From Priapulus caudatus (lineage: Eukaryota; Priapulida; Priapulimorpha; Priapulimorphida; Priapulidae), in the NCBI RefSeq assembly GCF_000485595.1, contig NW_014577220.1:241031-263564 (forward strand): a stretch of DNA of 22,534 nucleotides. The letters run 5' to 3'. A model generated the notes under the pieces. That model saw only the letters and a program-made list of their open reading frames with translations, ran no database searches and was not told where the DNA came from. Position 1 is the stretch's first letter; the number at the start of each line of letters is the position of its first letter. The position numbers were made by a program, and so were the translations under genes. Of this stretch, positions 1 to 10,265 are shown piece by piece.

Positions 1-251
1 TTAAGGTTAGGGTTAGGATTATCAATCATTAATCATTAATCATTAATGATATCAAAGTTGGGAACACTCCTAATGGAGCGTTAGCCGGCATTCTACTCTT
101 GCTGGCCGACGCCGATATCATTGCGTTCATCACAAAACACGAGCAGTTTAAAAGCACGAACGTCTGGAAACACAAGCCTATTGTGAATGCTGTGCGTTTA
201 ATAGGCGAAGACTCGTGGACTAATATCTCCACCTTGTGTTGTTGGTGTCAG

Positions 252-428
252 AGAACAGATCATCGCGGTAACTTGTTTGTCATATTGCATCAGGATCGTC
301 AATGCAGGAGTCTACTATGGCTTGTCCTTTGGCACATCGTCGCTCTCAGGAAACATGTACCTGAACGGCTTCCTCATCGGTGCAGTGGAGGTACCGGGCT
401 ATCTGATGGCATTGGGACTAGTGCGATG
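252..428 (+). CDS. SLC22-like exon A (transmembrane segments 7-8)
   Basis: The exon encodes 58 codons plus split codons at both ends. It reads through VNAGVYYGLSFGTSSLSGN and then GAVEVPGYLMALGLVRW. The YYGLSF...L.GN and VE(I/V)P.YL patterns are hallmarks of SLC22 segments 7 and 8. The acceptor is a pyrimidine-rich stretch ending TGTCAG at 251. The donor is GATG|GTGAAC at 428/429. Without that splice the frame meets TGA at 430, directly after the tryptophan codon, which supports the donor. The remaining TG pairs with the first G of exon A' to restore the W before FGR. There is no frameshift or stop inside. Confidence 0.82.
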
Positions 429-691
429 GTGAACACCGCACATTCAGTGCTCTTGTATGAGTTGTTGACTAGTTAACTGGTAAACACTATACGGATGGGT
501 TGAATTCCTTGCCCTATATTGGACGTTTTGGATTTACGAGCGGTACAAACGGATCTGCTAGGTTTATCAGTCAGTGTGAAGCCCGCTCTCATCAAAAACA
601 ATAATAGGTAAACTTAGTTGCAGTTAAAGAGATACTGAAAGAAATGCTGCGTATAGTTACAAGATATTCTGCTTTAGGTTTTTTTTATTAC

Positions 692-801
692 CGTGATCGT
701 CACAGCCACCGCCCTTTGAGTATTTATTGACGAAGTAAATAGCAAATATAGGAACCCCGGCTATCATCAATGAGATTGAATTTGCTTTGGTCCTTCCGAA
801 C
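692..801 (-). CDS. SLC22-like exon A' (loop 8-9 and segment 9), inverted relative to neighbours
   Basis: On the minus strand a good acceptor (TTCTTATTTCAG) precedes 801. The exon then reads FGRTKANSISLMIAGVPIFA and continues with a hydrophobic stretch to CDDH, with a donor CACG|GTAATA at 692/691. FGR followed by a hydrophobic helix is the usual sequence after SLC22 segment 8 (R-F-G-R-R). The exon starts with 1 nt and ends with 1 nt, which fits the 2-nt overhang of exon A and the 2-nt start of exon B. It is 110 bp long. It lies physically between A and B but on the opposite strand, so it cannot be spliced to them in one transcript. Assignment to this gene rests on the phase fit and the family alignment. 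Confidence 0.68.
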
Positions 802-948
802 CTGAAATAAGAACGAGATGACAAGAAGTAAGGCATCGAATATTAATTACATTTAATTAATAATAATATAAATAATAATAATAAAACAAAATTAAAAATA
901 TATTAATAAATATTATAGATATATTAATTAGGGTAGCTTTTTGTTTAG

Positions 949-1048
949 GGGCATATCGTCCAGGCCAAATGCCAGTATGTAAGCTCCAAAGAGCGACCGC
1001 TAAAGGCATGAACGAATGGAATGAGAATATTGCGCCACTACTGATTCC
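949..1048 (+). CDS. possible SLC22 loop 6-7 exon, out of order
   Basis: A 100-bp open segment with a strong acceptor (TTTTTGTTTAG at 948) and a near-consensus donor (CC|GTAAGTGAG at 1049). The only open phase reads AYRPGQMPVCKLQRATAKGM and then NEWNENIAPLLI. A KLQRA(A/T)..N pattern recalls the cytoplasmic loop between segments 6 and 7 of SLC22 proteins. Its 2-nt 3' overhang fits the 1-nt start of exon A. In that case it should lie upstream of exon A, but it is downstream of both A and A'. The minus strand is also open here. The homology is weak, so this may be a chance exon-like segment. Confidence 0.35.
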
Positions 1049-1184
1049 GTAAGTGAGAAATCGCATTTCATGGATCGAATACAAGATCTTTTCCATAATA
1101 CGAAATGGAATACTCGGTCGCGGTAATTGTTGTGAAAAGCTATAATAATAATTAAATGCGATATATGCGAATATTTTCTGTTAG

Positions 1185-1293
1185 AGCTCGGATGGCTGGT
1201 GACGACGTTGACGATGACGGGAAAGATGGGAATATCGTCTGCGTTCAGCTGTATCTATTTGTACACGACAGAATTCTACCCCACCGTTGTTAG
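1185..1293 (+). CDS. SLC22-like exon B (segment 10)
   Basis: The exon reads LGWLVTTLTMTGKMGISSAF and then SCIYLYTTEFYPTVV. The G-K-(F/M)-G-I-S-x-A-F...Y.Y(T/S).E.(F/Y)PT-V-V-R pattern is the most diagnostic stretch of the SLC22 family. The acceptor is TTTTCTGTTAG at 1184 and the donor AG|GTTAGT at 1293/1294. The arginine codon is split AG|A with exon C, a phase-2 junction, and the next residues of exon C continue the conserved R-N-x-G-V-G motif. The exon is 109 bp with no damage. Confidence 0.85.
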
Positions 1294-1643
1294 GTTAGTA
1301 CAGCTGCTGTAGAACCGAATCAGTATATGAATTGTAAAGATTAGGAACAGGGCAACGATATTATCATGTTTCCCTTCCCTTTGTATCTCTTTGTACTCAC
1401 ATACGTTACTGCATACATTCTACTTCATTGTGTAAACCTATCGTTTCTAAATGCTAGACTAAGACGAGTTGTTCGGTAAGTAAACTGCGTTAGAACGCGA
1501 ACAGGTAGCGATATTTTCGTGTTTCCTTAATACATTGCGTATACCTACTTATCCATCGTCTCTTAAAATGCTATATCGATCGGCGCTAGTAGAGTGACTG
1601 AATGTCACAACAGCAATTTCTTGCATACGTTTCATTGCTTCAG

Positions 1644-1716
1644 AAATACTGGAGTCGGTATATCATCGTCAGTAGCTCGCATTGGAGCGATGCTGGCTCC
1701 ATTGACCATAGCCGTG
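1644..1716 (+). CDS. SLC22-like exon C (segment 11)
   Basis: After a pyrimidine-rich acceptor (CATTGCTTCAG at 1643) the exon completes the split arginine codon and reads NTGVGISSSVARIGAMLAPL then TIAV. This is the conserved R-N-x-G-V-G-x-S-S-x-x-A-R-I-G-x-x-x-A-P stretch of SLC22 segment 11. Two donors overlap: GTAGGT after 1716 (phase 0) and GTGAAGT after 1720 (phase 1). The phase-0 choice fits exon D and gives the family's usual residue spacing to the P-x-x-x-F-G motif, so I prefer it. The reading frame runs on past the donor to a stop near 1786. Confidence 0.82.
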
Positions 1717-1854
1717 GTAGGTGAAGTAAAAATGATTGCAAATAAGTTTAAATGCGCAGTGGATTTAAGAATAAAAATATACATTTAATTACACAATAAC
1801 AGTAACTCATCGGAATGAATGCACTAGCTGCTACTTATGGCGAGATAGTTTTGA

Positions 1855-1855
1855 T

Positions 1856-1916
<61 letters not shown>

Positions 1917-1924
1917 TTATCTAT
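1855..1924 (+). repeat. (TCTA)n microsatellite, left arm of an inverted pair
   Basis: About 17 nearly perfect TCTA units with one TTTA variant near the right end. It is the reverse complement in kind of the GATA tract at 2492-2653, so the two form inverted repeats around SLC22 exon D. Confidence 0.95.
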
Positions 1925-2141
1925 AGAAATCGATCGATGTCGATACATGTGAATAAAAATTGGCTGGCAGACATCATTCCACGGTTGTGTATCTTGGATT
2001 TCCGATGGTGTTCCCTCGTGGTTGCCCTCTCATGCTCGGCAGAAGACACTAACAATCACTTGGACAGAATTCGTGCTTCCTTCTTTGTCCTCATTTCCCC
2101 AGGTCCGTCTGAGCGTACCGACTCAACTGTCCTCCTCTCTC

Positions 2142-2321
2142 CTATGTGGTTTCCTCTTTGTTATCGGCTACGTTCATTTCTCCGCGCATCCACTTCGGCC
2201 ACTCTTCAGGTGTCTCCATCAACATCTTCCCCTGTGTTTCCGGGAAGAACAGGAATCCGATGGAGGCAAGGATCGCAGATCCACCGAATAGGATAGGCTG
2301 TAGTGCCGGCATACTCTTTTG
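2142..2321 (-). CDS. SLC22-like exon D (segment 12 and C-terminus), inverted
   Basis: On the minus strand an acceptor GTTATCACAG precedes 2321. The exon reads QKSMPALQPILFGGSAILAS and then FLFFPETQGKMLMETPEEW, ending in a short acidic tail NKEETT and a stop at 2142-2144. P.L...FG followed by a hydrophobic helix and (L/F)PET.GK.L..T.E is the canonical end of SLC22 proteins. With exon C in phase 0, the spacing between A-P-L and I-x-F-G equals the family norm with no gap. The exon is intact but faces exons A, B and C from the opposite strand, between inverted TATC/GATA tracts. I saw no clear poly(A) signal on the minus strand downstream. Confidence 0.82.
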   Translation of the reverse strand, partial: QKSMPALQPILFGGSAILASIGFLFFPETQGKMLMETPEEWPKWMRGEMNVADNKEETT

Positions 2322-2491
2322 CTGTGATAACAACACCGAACATCGGTCGTGATTAGGATTTCTCAGTCATATAGAGTTGGATAAAATCACGTTCATTCAT
2401 TTATTTAAACGTGGATAGACGTCGCTAGCTACCACATCTATCAATTAGCGTTGTCTCTCGCGCCGATAGCCTATTAATCGATAAAAGAGGT

Positions 2492-2653
<162 letters not shown>

Positions 2654-2745
2654 CATATAGACATAATGGATAGAGTAAGAGTGAGAGAGAGAGGGAGAGA
2701 AAGAGAGAAAGAGAGAAAGAGCGAGCGAGAGCGAGAGACTGAAAA

Positions 2746-3535
2746 TTGGATAAGCGAGAACGCGAGCGGGGTGGAATATAGCCCTCCAGTGGTGCAACCC
2801 CGCCTTGAATTCATATCATGTTTGGTTATCGCGACTAGAATTGACCGGTATTAAAAGATGTGATTATAGATAATTTCTCTCTGTTTACTTAAGACATGGT
2901 GAGCGGACTACTAATACTTTGTGTAATGGAAAGACATCTAACGCAAACTGACACACAGGTTACACCCGTGTGCATGTCGCACGGACGCAGTGACTACTTT
3001 TCCCGTAAGCATTTTAGTGTTTTATTTTTATTTTACTACGTTAGTGTTAGGTGCATTACGGGGAATATAACGCACAGTATTCCGGTTTCTCACGTTATAG
3101 CACGTATATGTGTGTATCAATGTATCTCGGAACTCTGTATATGGATATCGTGTAAATATAGAGATTGTTAAATGTTATTAGGTTATATAGACCGATTTAA
3201 TATACGGTTCTATTACACGATAAAATCGACCGTATAACCTGCAGGAGCAATGTACTTAGTCGTGCTGTGCTGCTATAGGCCTATACGTTCTTACAATGCT
3301 CAACGGATTAGTGACAAATATTTCCTTTCCAACTAGAAAAATGAACTTAAATAACGCATTTACATACGCAAAGTTCACCGCAATGGCACAAAATCTATTT
3401 TCATAATTATCGAGTTACACGTACAATAGTTTCATGGGTAACTATAGCGCGGTTGAGAGATAGAGGCTCTACGTACGAGATGCTCACATATCACCTAGAT
3501 GCATTGACGAAATATTATAACAAACAGTACTCGTT

Positions 3536-3536
<1 letters not shown>
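2746..3536. other. no gene seen
   Basis: Mixed-composition sequence with only short open frames and no recognisable domain. A weak imperfect inverted repeat spans 3180-3240, with AGGTTATA against TATAACCT at the ends and CGATTT against AAATCG inside. Confidence 0.5.

Positions 3537-3582
<46 letters not shown>
3537..3582 (+). repeat. (AAT)n microsatellite
   Basis: About 15 perfect TAA/AAT units. Confidence 0.97.
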
Positions 3583-3583
<1 letters not shown>

Positions 3584-5383
3584 GGGTTATGAATAATTAA
3601 AAAGAGGCGACTGGGTATGTAGACGATATAACCAAGATAAATCACGGTAAACGGTCGGTCATCCGGTCTCGTACAGGAAACTCCCCGACGTTTGAATAAT
3701 GTCCCAGTTTACGAGGTGGCTGTCGTCATTATTGTGAGCTCTTAAAACATGTTATTATTAACGGATGTTCAACACACAAACTGATACAAATACGCATACG
3801 CTCTCTCTCTCTCTCTAAGCTCGCCGGGGCGATAGGTGCGTTACTGCTGAAACAGTACGCGCACTGTTTACGTAGAGGGAACACCGGTGGGAAACTCTTA
3901 AGACGTGGAATGTTAGTCTGGACGTTCCCACCGTGTGAGGCGACAAATCCCTTCTCTCCTTATCTCTCGTGCACGACCACTCATTCGCAGCTCCACTCGA
4001 ACGACCAATTATATACACAAAACCTCTCAATGTTCTTCTTTTGCTCGCTAATCTGCCGTTCAACTTTTGGCAGGAAATTGGCAGATTTCAGTTGGCCTAT
4101 CTAACGCGGGATCAGAACCCCTTCTAAGGGTCTGACAGACCTCTAAACGGCGGATTACCGACCCAGGCTCGCCCAAGTGGATTGTGCTAACACGGCCCGA
4201 TCACTAGCCCGGGCGTCGATCGCCCACCAACACCGATTCAGACATTCTAATGAGTCACGGAGAGCGTTGAGCAGCTCATCTGTGTCTCCCAGCGTGGGGC
4301 TGAGCGTGACTGTGATACAACTCACGCGTTCTTCCTCCGATGGCGTGTATTTTTAGCTGCAGCGCGCTGTGAATAAAATGGGTTTAGCAACAATTCTCGC
4401 GTCTCGCCAGTTGTTGAGAAGCGCGGTGTCTCAGAACGTAATAGTTATTTGCAGGAATGTTTTTGTTCGCTTTCGAATCTGTAGGCGCGTGAGTTTCGCT
4501 ATGAGTGGTCAAGAAAAAAACTAACGTAATTATTTCATTCTCCCCCTCTCTCTTACACAAACACGCATACTATCACACGCGCGCGCACTCGCTCCACCAT
4601 CTCTCTCTTCAGTTCTCTCCCTCAATTCTCTTTATGTATAGAGTAGATAACACAGCGCAATATACTCATGATTTATTGTGTAAGCACGACTAGACATACC
4701 TATCCATTAACAATAAGAAAAATTATAGAGAATCCATCTCAAATCTATGCCCGATATTCACTAATATATCCGTTCTACTCGCGCATTTTTAATAGCCTGT
4801 CGTGATCACATACAAATATCGTGCAAGCAGTACTTCACGCGCCGAGTTATACCTGTTGACATGTTACCGATACATTGGCAGGCCTCTTGTCCGACTGTAC
4901 AGGTGTAAAGCGTCGGGTTCGGCCACGCTACGCTGGCAGTACAAGAGGCACTTACCATGCACGCGGCCGTCTTCAGTCGGCACTCGGCAATCGGCTGTTT
5001 CTTGTTGAGCGTAATGAAGAAACGATCTCGAAAGATGCTCATGCTCGGCATTTCAGCGACCACCCGGAGCGTAGCAAGCCGCGTCTGCATGCGTGCACAG
5101 ACAAACGCAAACACACGGCCGCACGCACACCCCAAGGAAATGTGACTACGTAGCTACACCTGCTCACGCACATTCGAATATATATATATAATAATATATA
5201 TATATTATATATTATGTATAACGATGAACGATGGCAATACAATATTACGCCTGTAGTATGTATCGTGTACAAAGTCTTTCAAACACATGACCAAGGCGCA
5301 GGACATGTTTAACATCAATAATTTTATTACGAATATATACAGTTCATTATGCTTATGCCTCACCATCTTATATATATAGTATT
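3583..5383. other. no gene seen; scattered short simple repeats
   Basis: I see no protein motif or splice-bounded exon. There is a (CT)n run near 3800-3817, a short GCGCGC run near 4579 and an AT dinucleotide patch at 5178-5216. The overlapping open frames near 4800-5150 resemble no family I know. Confidence 0.5.
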
Positions 5384-5405
5384 AGAGGAGAGAGAGAGAA
5401 AGAGA

Positions 5406-5436
<31 letters not shown>

Positions 5437-5440
5437 GGAT

Positions 5441-5496
<56 letters not shown>

Positions 5497-5530
5497 GGGG
5501 GAGGGAGAATGTGTGTGTGTCCGTGTGTGC
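5384..5530 (+). repeat. (AG)n then G-run and (GT)n compound microsatellite
   Basis: An imperfect GA array from 5384 to about 5493, a run of 7 G at about 5496-5502, then GTGTGTGT from about 5511. Homopurine mirror symmetry allows triplex (H-DNA) structure. Confidence 0.95.
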
Positions 5531-6837
5531 GTACATTCATTTTACACAATTTATCTTCGTTTCGTTTGATTTGAGTTCGGTTAAAAGTTGGGTGACTCGA
5601 CAAAGCCACCGTGTAAAGGCTGTTTGCTTCGCGCAGGCGGGTCGGTTGGAAATTAGCAGCTCAATGCATGCATTTTAAAAACTGTATAAGGTCTTTGTCA
5701 AACTTGCTTCACGCTTCTGACCGCCCAAGCGATATGCGATAGGCTATAATTTGGACCCCTACGTGCGCTATAGAAACCTACTCTGATCATGCCTGCCTGG
5801 ACTCCCCAGGTATGTAATTATAACAGGTATAATATTGCAGGCTGGGCCTATATTTACAGGCCAGTTTGCATTTATACCGTCCTTAGCTATAATATCTCAC
5901 TTTGTTGCGAGCTGAGGGGAGCATTCCTAGTTTTGTGATGTCTTCCACGGCCTTCCAAAGGACCCTTGTATGGATATAGAATTACTGCGACTTCGGTAAA
6001 CAGAAGGTGATTGTACGACTCCAAACACACCTACTGAAACTATTCAGGACCGCGCAAACGGCTGTCTACAGATGGGGGTATCAAGTCCGCCTATTTGGTG
6101 TGGCGAAGGCAGATGTAGTGAGTGAGCCCACGGCTGTATTCATGGGGCACGGACGGCGGAGGCTAAACCGTACAAACACTACTGCCTAAGCCTTCTGTCA
6201 ACCCGCATAAACATTTACACAGCTTCTCACTTACAGCCGACAACTCACCTATGCGCGCAGAGACTACGCTGAAGGTGTTACACAGTACACACAAGTCGCC
6301 ATGATGGACGGACACGATCTGTTGGCAAACAAGCCACCGCGACGTCTACCTCAAGAATTCTCCGAACGACGGAGTTTACTAACAAAACTGAATAGCCGTA
6401 CGCCTGACGCTAAGTGTGTACGGGAGATTACGGCACGCCAGCAGTACCGTACCTGTCCTCTTAAAAGATCTACGGCAGATCATGTTTTCTTGTATAGGTA
6501 TAAACTTATACGAAGCGCGGGACGTGATGAGTCAACGGCAATCATTTTTTCCGGCTTTACTCGAAAAGTTGTTGCACGAGACCCGCCAAAAAATAAAATC
6601 TCATATATACTTATCGTCGGTAACGTGCGTTAACTAAAGCTTAACCATGTAGACGTGCCACACGAAGTGCGAATGATAGACAATTATCTGTTTCTCGATT
6701 GCTGCAAAAATTGTGCAAGCAAGCGTGCAGTTCCGTGATGCTGCTGCGTTGCCATGTGGCGAGCGTATAGCCGTTGAATGCACGCGCAGTTTTTTATTGT
6801 CTGCAATCCGCCTCGAAACGGCCATTAATGTACAACA
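5531..6837. other. no gene seen
   Basis: Open frames of 60-110 codons at 6007-6189 and 6301-6633 start with ATG but have no family resemblance, no hydrophobic or coiled-coil pattern, and lengths expected by chance. I do not call a gene. Confidence 0.5.
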
Positions 6838-6928
6838 CAATGGCGGCGATAACCGGAAGCGGAAATAACAAGCGACCTCCTGACCAGCACTCAGAATAAA
6901 AGGCGGGCTCTGACTCGTATCATTCCAT
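6838..6928 (+). promoter_or_regulatory. possible core promoter: YY1-like and ETS-like sites, TATA-like box, initiator
   Basis: In order on the plus strand: AATGGCGGC (YY1-like, about 6839-6847), ACCGGAAGCGG (ETS-like, 6852-6862), ATAAAAGG (TATA-like, 6896-6903) and TCATTC (a match to the TCAKTY initiator, 6920-6925). The initiator A is 26 bases after the start of the TATA-like box, slightly closer than usual. No downstream coding exon was recognised, so this remains a motif-based guess. Confidence 0.25.
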
Positions 6929-8460
6929 TATCACGTAATATCGCTCCTCGTTCATATTCTAATTGAATTTGCCCGGCAGTAGTTCACAAAAGATAAATTA
7001 TGAATAGGTTGAGCCATAATCAGCGGCGTAAGGACAGAATATCTGCGATAAGTATGTAAGGTTCGATCAGCGTGGGAAAGCTGCAGCCTCGTACAATACA
7101 TCAAACTCCTGTCGGTGGTTATTTGATCCTGACTATGTGCATATTAAGCGCAATGCGAATGCATTTCGCTGTTAAACGCGCATCGAATCGAAGATATGGA
7201 TAGGCGACTTATTTAAATTATCGCTAAATTATTCATATTTCCACTTGAAGAGCAGCTTTTTGATCGCCGGCCGCCGGCGGATTAGATCGGATTTACGATA
7301 TTGCGAAGAATTTTGGAAACGTTCTATGAATAATATCGCAGGACATATAAGATTTTTATGAGGGAAAATAATCTCACGGGATAGGCTATGCAGGCCAAAC
7401 GTTATACCAGCAAAACGCGTTGCGAAAGTTTTGCTTTTTCAATCAACAATACGAGCCGATCTTTGGTATATAAGTGGTAGGAGACTCGGTGATGAATCAC
7501 AATATAACGCATAAACCTTTTTTTATGCCTAGTAACGACGATAGTATTACATAGCTTCAATATTATATAACGGACAACCAACACATGAATTGCCATCATT
7601 ATTGAACTTTGATTGAGATTGATTTGGGTAGATCGAATTGCGCAATTACTCAAATTAATTTTACTGTTGTAAAGTTTAAGTTTAATATTAGTTTGATTCG
7701 ACGTTATATTATAGCAATATTTTCTAGCTAGTCGGCGCTGTAAATGATTTGCAATCGGATGGTGAACGTGGTGAGAGGATTATATCGATGATAATGCCTT
7801 TACAGCACATCTGTGTTACACACATAACGGCCAACCGCGTGAGCATGCGTGAGATAGCCGTATGGAGGTCACATCGCCGCCTGGCCAACAACCCAATTAT
7901 GTACCAGTTGAGATTAGATACTTAGAAGCTCTTAAGTTATTTGAGCAGCGCCGCGAACAACGGTGATCGGGGATTATAGATATAGGTGCTCTATTGTTTT
8001 CAGGGCGCGTCACCTAGCGAGTTAATGCAGTGGGCGGAGTTGGATAGCGGATCTTAGGGACCCTCCTCTGACGTCTCACGGTGGTTAGCGGGAACACGGT
8101 GCCTGCGCGATTCGCCTTTAAGTACATTTGTTATTCTATTTGGGAGATTAAGTTTCGGCTGGTAATTGGCAGATAATTGATGGTGTCGCGAGACGCTATT
8201 GTCTCGCCGACATCAGATCCTTCCGTGTTGTCCGTCTTTGTCCGCTAGAATAGCTGCCGAGCTGCCTGATTCCCACGTGCTCATTGTGTCCCGTGTGTCT
8301 CATTGTTATGTGCCCGTGACACGGAGGAAGATGACGGGCAGCAATGGCAAGGCTATTAAAATTCAGCATGGTGTATTATAATAATTTGGGCCCGAAGACA
8401 TCGTCAGTGATAAGTATTCGATTCAATTCGACATCGCTTAAATGTTCAGCATTTGGAAAC
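6929..8460. other. no gene seen
   Basis: Mixed sequence with no recognised coding content. A small GC palindrome CGCCGGC-C-GCCGGCG lies at 7265-7279. Confidence 0.5.
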
Positions 8461-8681
8461 ATTTGGCGAGATGGATATAGAGAGAGGGGGCGAGTGACAG
8501 AAGACGAAGAAGAAGAAGAAGAGAGAGCGCGCGCTCACCCGAGAAAGAAAATGCGAGAGAGAGAGCGCGTTAGATATAGACAGAGAAAGGGGATAAATAG
8601 TGGGAAGCGAGAGAGATGAGGAGAGAGTTAGGTAGATTCATAGATAGAGACTGAGATAGAGAGAGAGACAGAAAGACAGAC

Positions 8682-8741
<60 letters not shown>

Positions 8742-8980
8742 AGAGAAAGGTATAGCAAGAGAGTGAGAGTAGGAGAGAGAGAGAGAGATGGAAAGAGATA
8801 GACACTGAGATAGAGAGAGAGGCAGAAAGAGAGAGAAAGAGAGAGCGAGAGAGAGCGAGAGAGAGAGAGCGCGAGAGGAAAGAGTCAAAAAAATAAGCAA
8901 AAGATGAGGAAGAGAAGAGGAGAGAAGAGAGAGAAGAGAGAGATGAAAGAGATAGAGACTGATGATAGGGAGAGAGGCAG

Positions 8981-9050
<70 letters not shown>

Positions 9051-9155
9051 CCGCGCGAGAGAGAGAGAGAGTCAGAAAAAGGTAGAGAACGAGAGTGAGA
9101 GTGAGAGAGAGAGTGAGAGAGAGAGAGAGTGAGAGAGATGGAAAGAGATAGAGGG
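8461..9155 (+). repeat. GA-rich array with a higher-order unit of about 154 bp
   Basis: Nearly 700 bp of purine-rich plus strand. Apart from pure (GA)n stretches there are recurring variants. CTGA(GA/TGA)TAG landmarks occur at 8651, 8805 and 8959, 154 bases apart. GAAAGAGATA occurs at 8791, 8944 and 9141. A block like AGTCAGAAAAAGGTA occurs near 8739, 8885 and 9070. Open frames across it give SL/RE repeats only. Confidence 0.9.
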
Positions 9156-10030
9156 AGCACAAGCACGTGAGGACAACGAGGACGTGGACGATGGGCAGCT
9201 ACAAAAATATATCACCTTTTATGTAATCGCCGACGCCAAAAGGAAATAGTAACATAAAACCTGCTTGCTTTCCCTGACGGTAATAATAAAGCGGAAATGA
9301 CAACTGGGCGAAATATTGCGCGATAATAGCTGTCGGCAAGTTGGTTCTAAAAAACAGCGAACGCATCAGCATCGCCATCCTTTAGTCCAACAAAATATGA
9401 ATCATCGGGAGTTGTGTACAATCTGAGAGGCAGCAAATACAATCACCTCTAAATCTGCAAACAGCTTTCATAGCGAATGGCATATGACAATGAAACATTT
9501 TCCATCCCGACCGTCTTTCCGAAACTCGTTTACATAAGTAGAGCTTGTAGGGAAATAAGCCCGCGTGGCAAGAAAACAATTTATCGGTCACCATCCATTT
9601 TACTCAAATACTTGTTACGCGAAACGGGATTCATCGTATGCATGAAATGTATTCGATTACTTCAGAAAGCATTGATAATCTAATAGTCCAACACTGTACA
9701 CACCCAGGGCTATAATAATATTAAAACAAATTTTGCGCTAAGGGCAGAGCTGAGACGCTCTGACAACATCGATGATGATATGAACTGAATATGAATTACA
9801 AGCTATTTGTTTGAAATGCCTTCGTGACATAATTTAGCCATTTCGCCGCAGAGCAGAAGGGAAATTTATTTGCAAAAATTGGAATCTGAATCGATAAGAA
9901 TTCCGAACTTTGCGCGAGACAGGCGGCATACGTTATAGATTTTGTTGCGATTGCTTCTAGAATAATAACAACTCTTGAAGGGCTCGCGCATCGCTTGATG
10001 CTCTGTGATAAAACTGCAGCACGCCCCGCC
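9156..10030. other. no gene seen
   Basis: Ordinary mixed sequence. Open frames at 9382-9594 and 9796-10087 are short and unrecognised. Confidence 0.5.
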
Positions 10031-10265
10031 GCGACACGCGCACGCACATTCGTGCGTGCATTCGTACGTGCATGCGTATACGTACATGCATGCGTGCGTG
10101 CGCGCGCGTACGTGTCATTTGCTACGTGTGCGCGTGCGTGTCCTTTTGTAGGCCCCTACGTGTGCGCGTGCGTGTCCTTCGGTACGTGTGCGCGTGCGTT
10201 CAATAGTACGTGCAATGCCTGCGTGCGTCGTTGTGGGTGCCTGCACATTCGTGCTTTTTTGCGTG
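10031..10265 (+). repeat. GCGTGC/TACGTG-rich imperfect tandem repeat
   Basis: Alternating purine-pyrimidine sequence. Within it a phrase TACGTGTGCGCGTGCGT recurs at about 10122, 10157 and 10182, spaced by TCCTTT/TCCTTC phrases. It can adopt Z-DNA. The open frame through it is cysteine/arginine/alanine repeat translation. Confidence 0.8.

Larger units (their letters stand above)
252..2321. pseudogene. SLC22-type organic ion transporter gene, 3' half, exons on both strands
   Basis: SLC22 proteins are 12-pass plasma-membrane carriers of the major facilitator superfamily that move organic cations, anions or zwitterions. Five pieces here match the family in sequence from transmembrane segment 7 to the C-terminal tail. 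Each has usable GT-AG borders, and the phases join without a break: A ends with 2 nt and A' starts with 1; A' ends with 1 and B starts with 2; B ends with 2 and C starts with 1; C ends in phase 0 and D starts in phase 0. The joined product would be about 217 residues. A' and D are on the minus strand, the others on the plus strand, so no normal transcript can join them. Segments 1-6 are not recognisable. Either the gene is broken by local inversions or the assembly is scrambled. Substrate unknown. Confidence 0.75.

Noticed and set aside
1-18. TTAGGG-like bases suggesting a telomere
   Set aside because: Only two adjacent units (GGTTAGGGTTAGG), followed at once by unrelated ATCATTA repeats. That is too little for a telomere or an interstitial telomeric array.
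40-250. Open frames on both strands upstream of SLC22 exon A, including a minus-strand stretch with a vague resemblance to transporter segment 5
   Set aside because: No confident alignment on either strand and no clean splice borders in a matching phase. I could not decide between chance and another displaced exon.
4060-4215. Possible tRNA-derived SINE on the minus strand (GGTTCTGATCCC like a B box)
   Set aside because: No A box at proper spacing, no cloverleaf, no tail and no second copy in the window.
4240-4325. Imperfect dyad around GAGTCACG...CGTGACTG
   Set aside because: Only 7-8 matching bases at the ends with poor pairing inside. Not better than chance.
6301-6633. 110-codon ATG open frame
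   Set aside because: No domain, no splice context and a length expected by chance.
8628-9166. Long minus-strand serine/leucine open frames
   Set aside because: Translation of the GA-rich array. All frames stay open because the sequence lacks stop codons.
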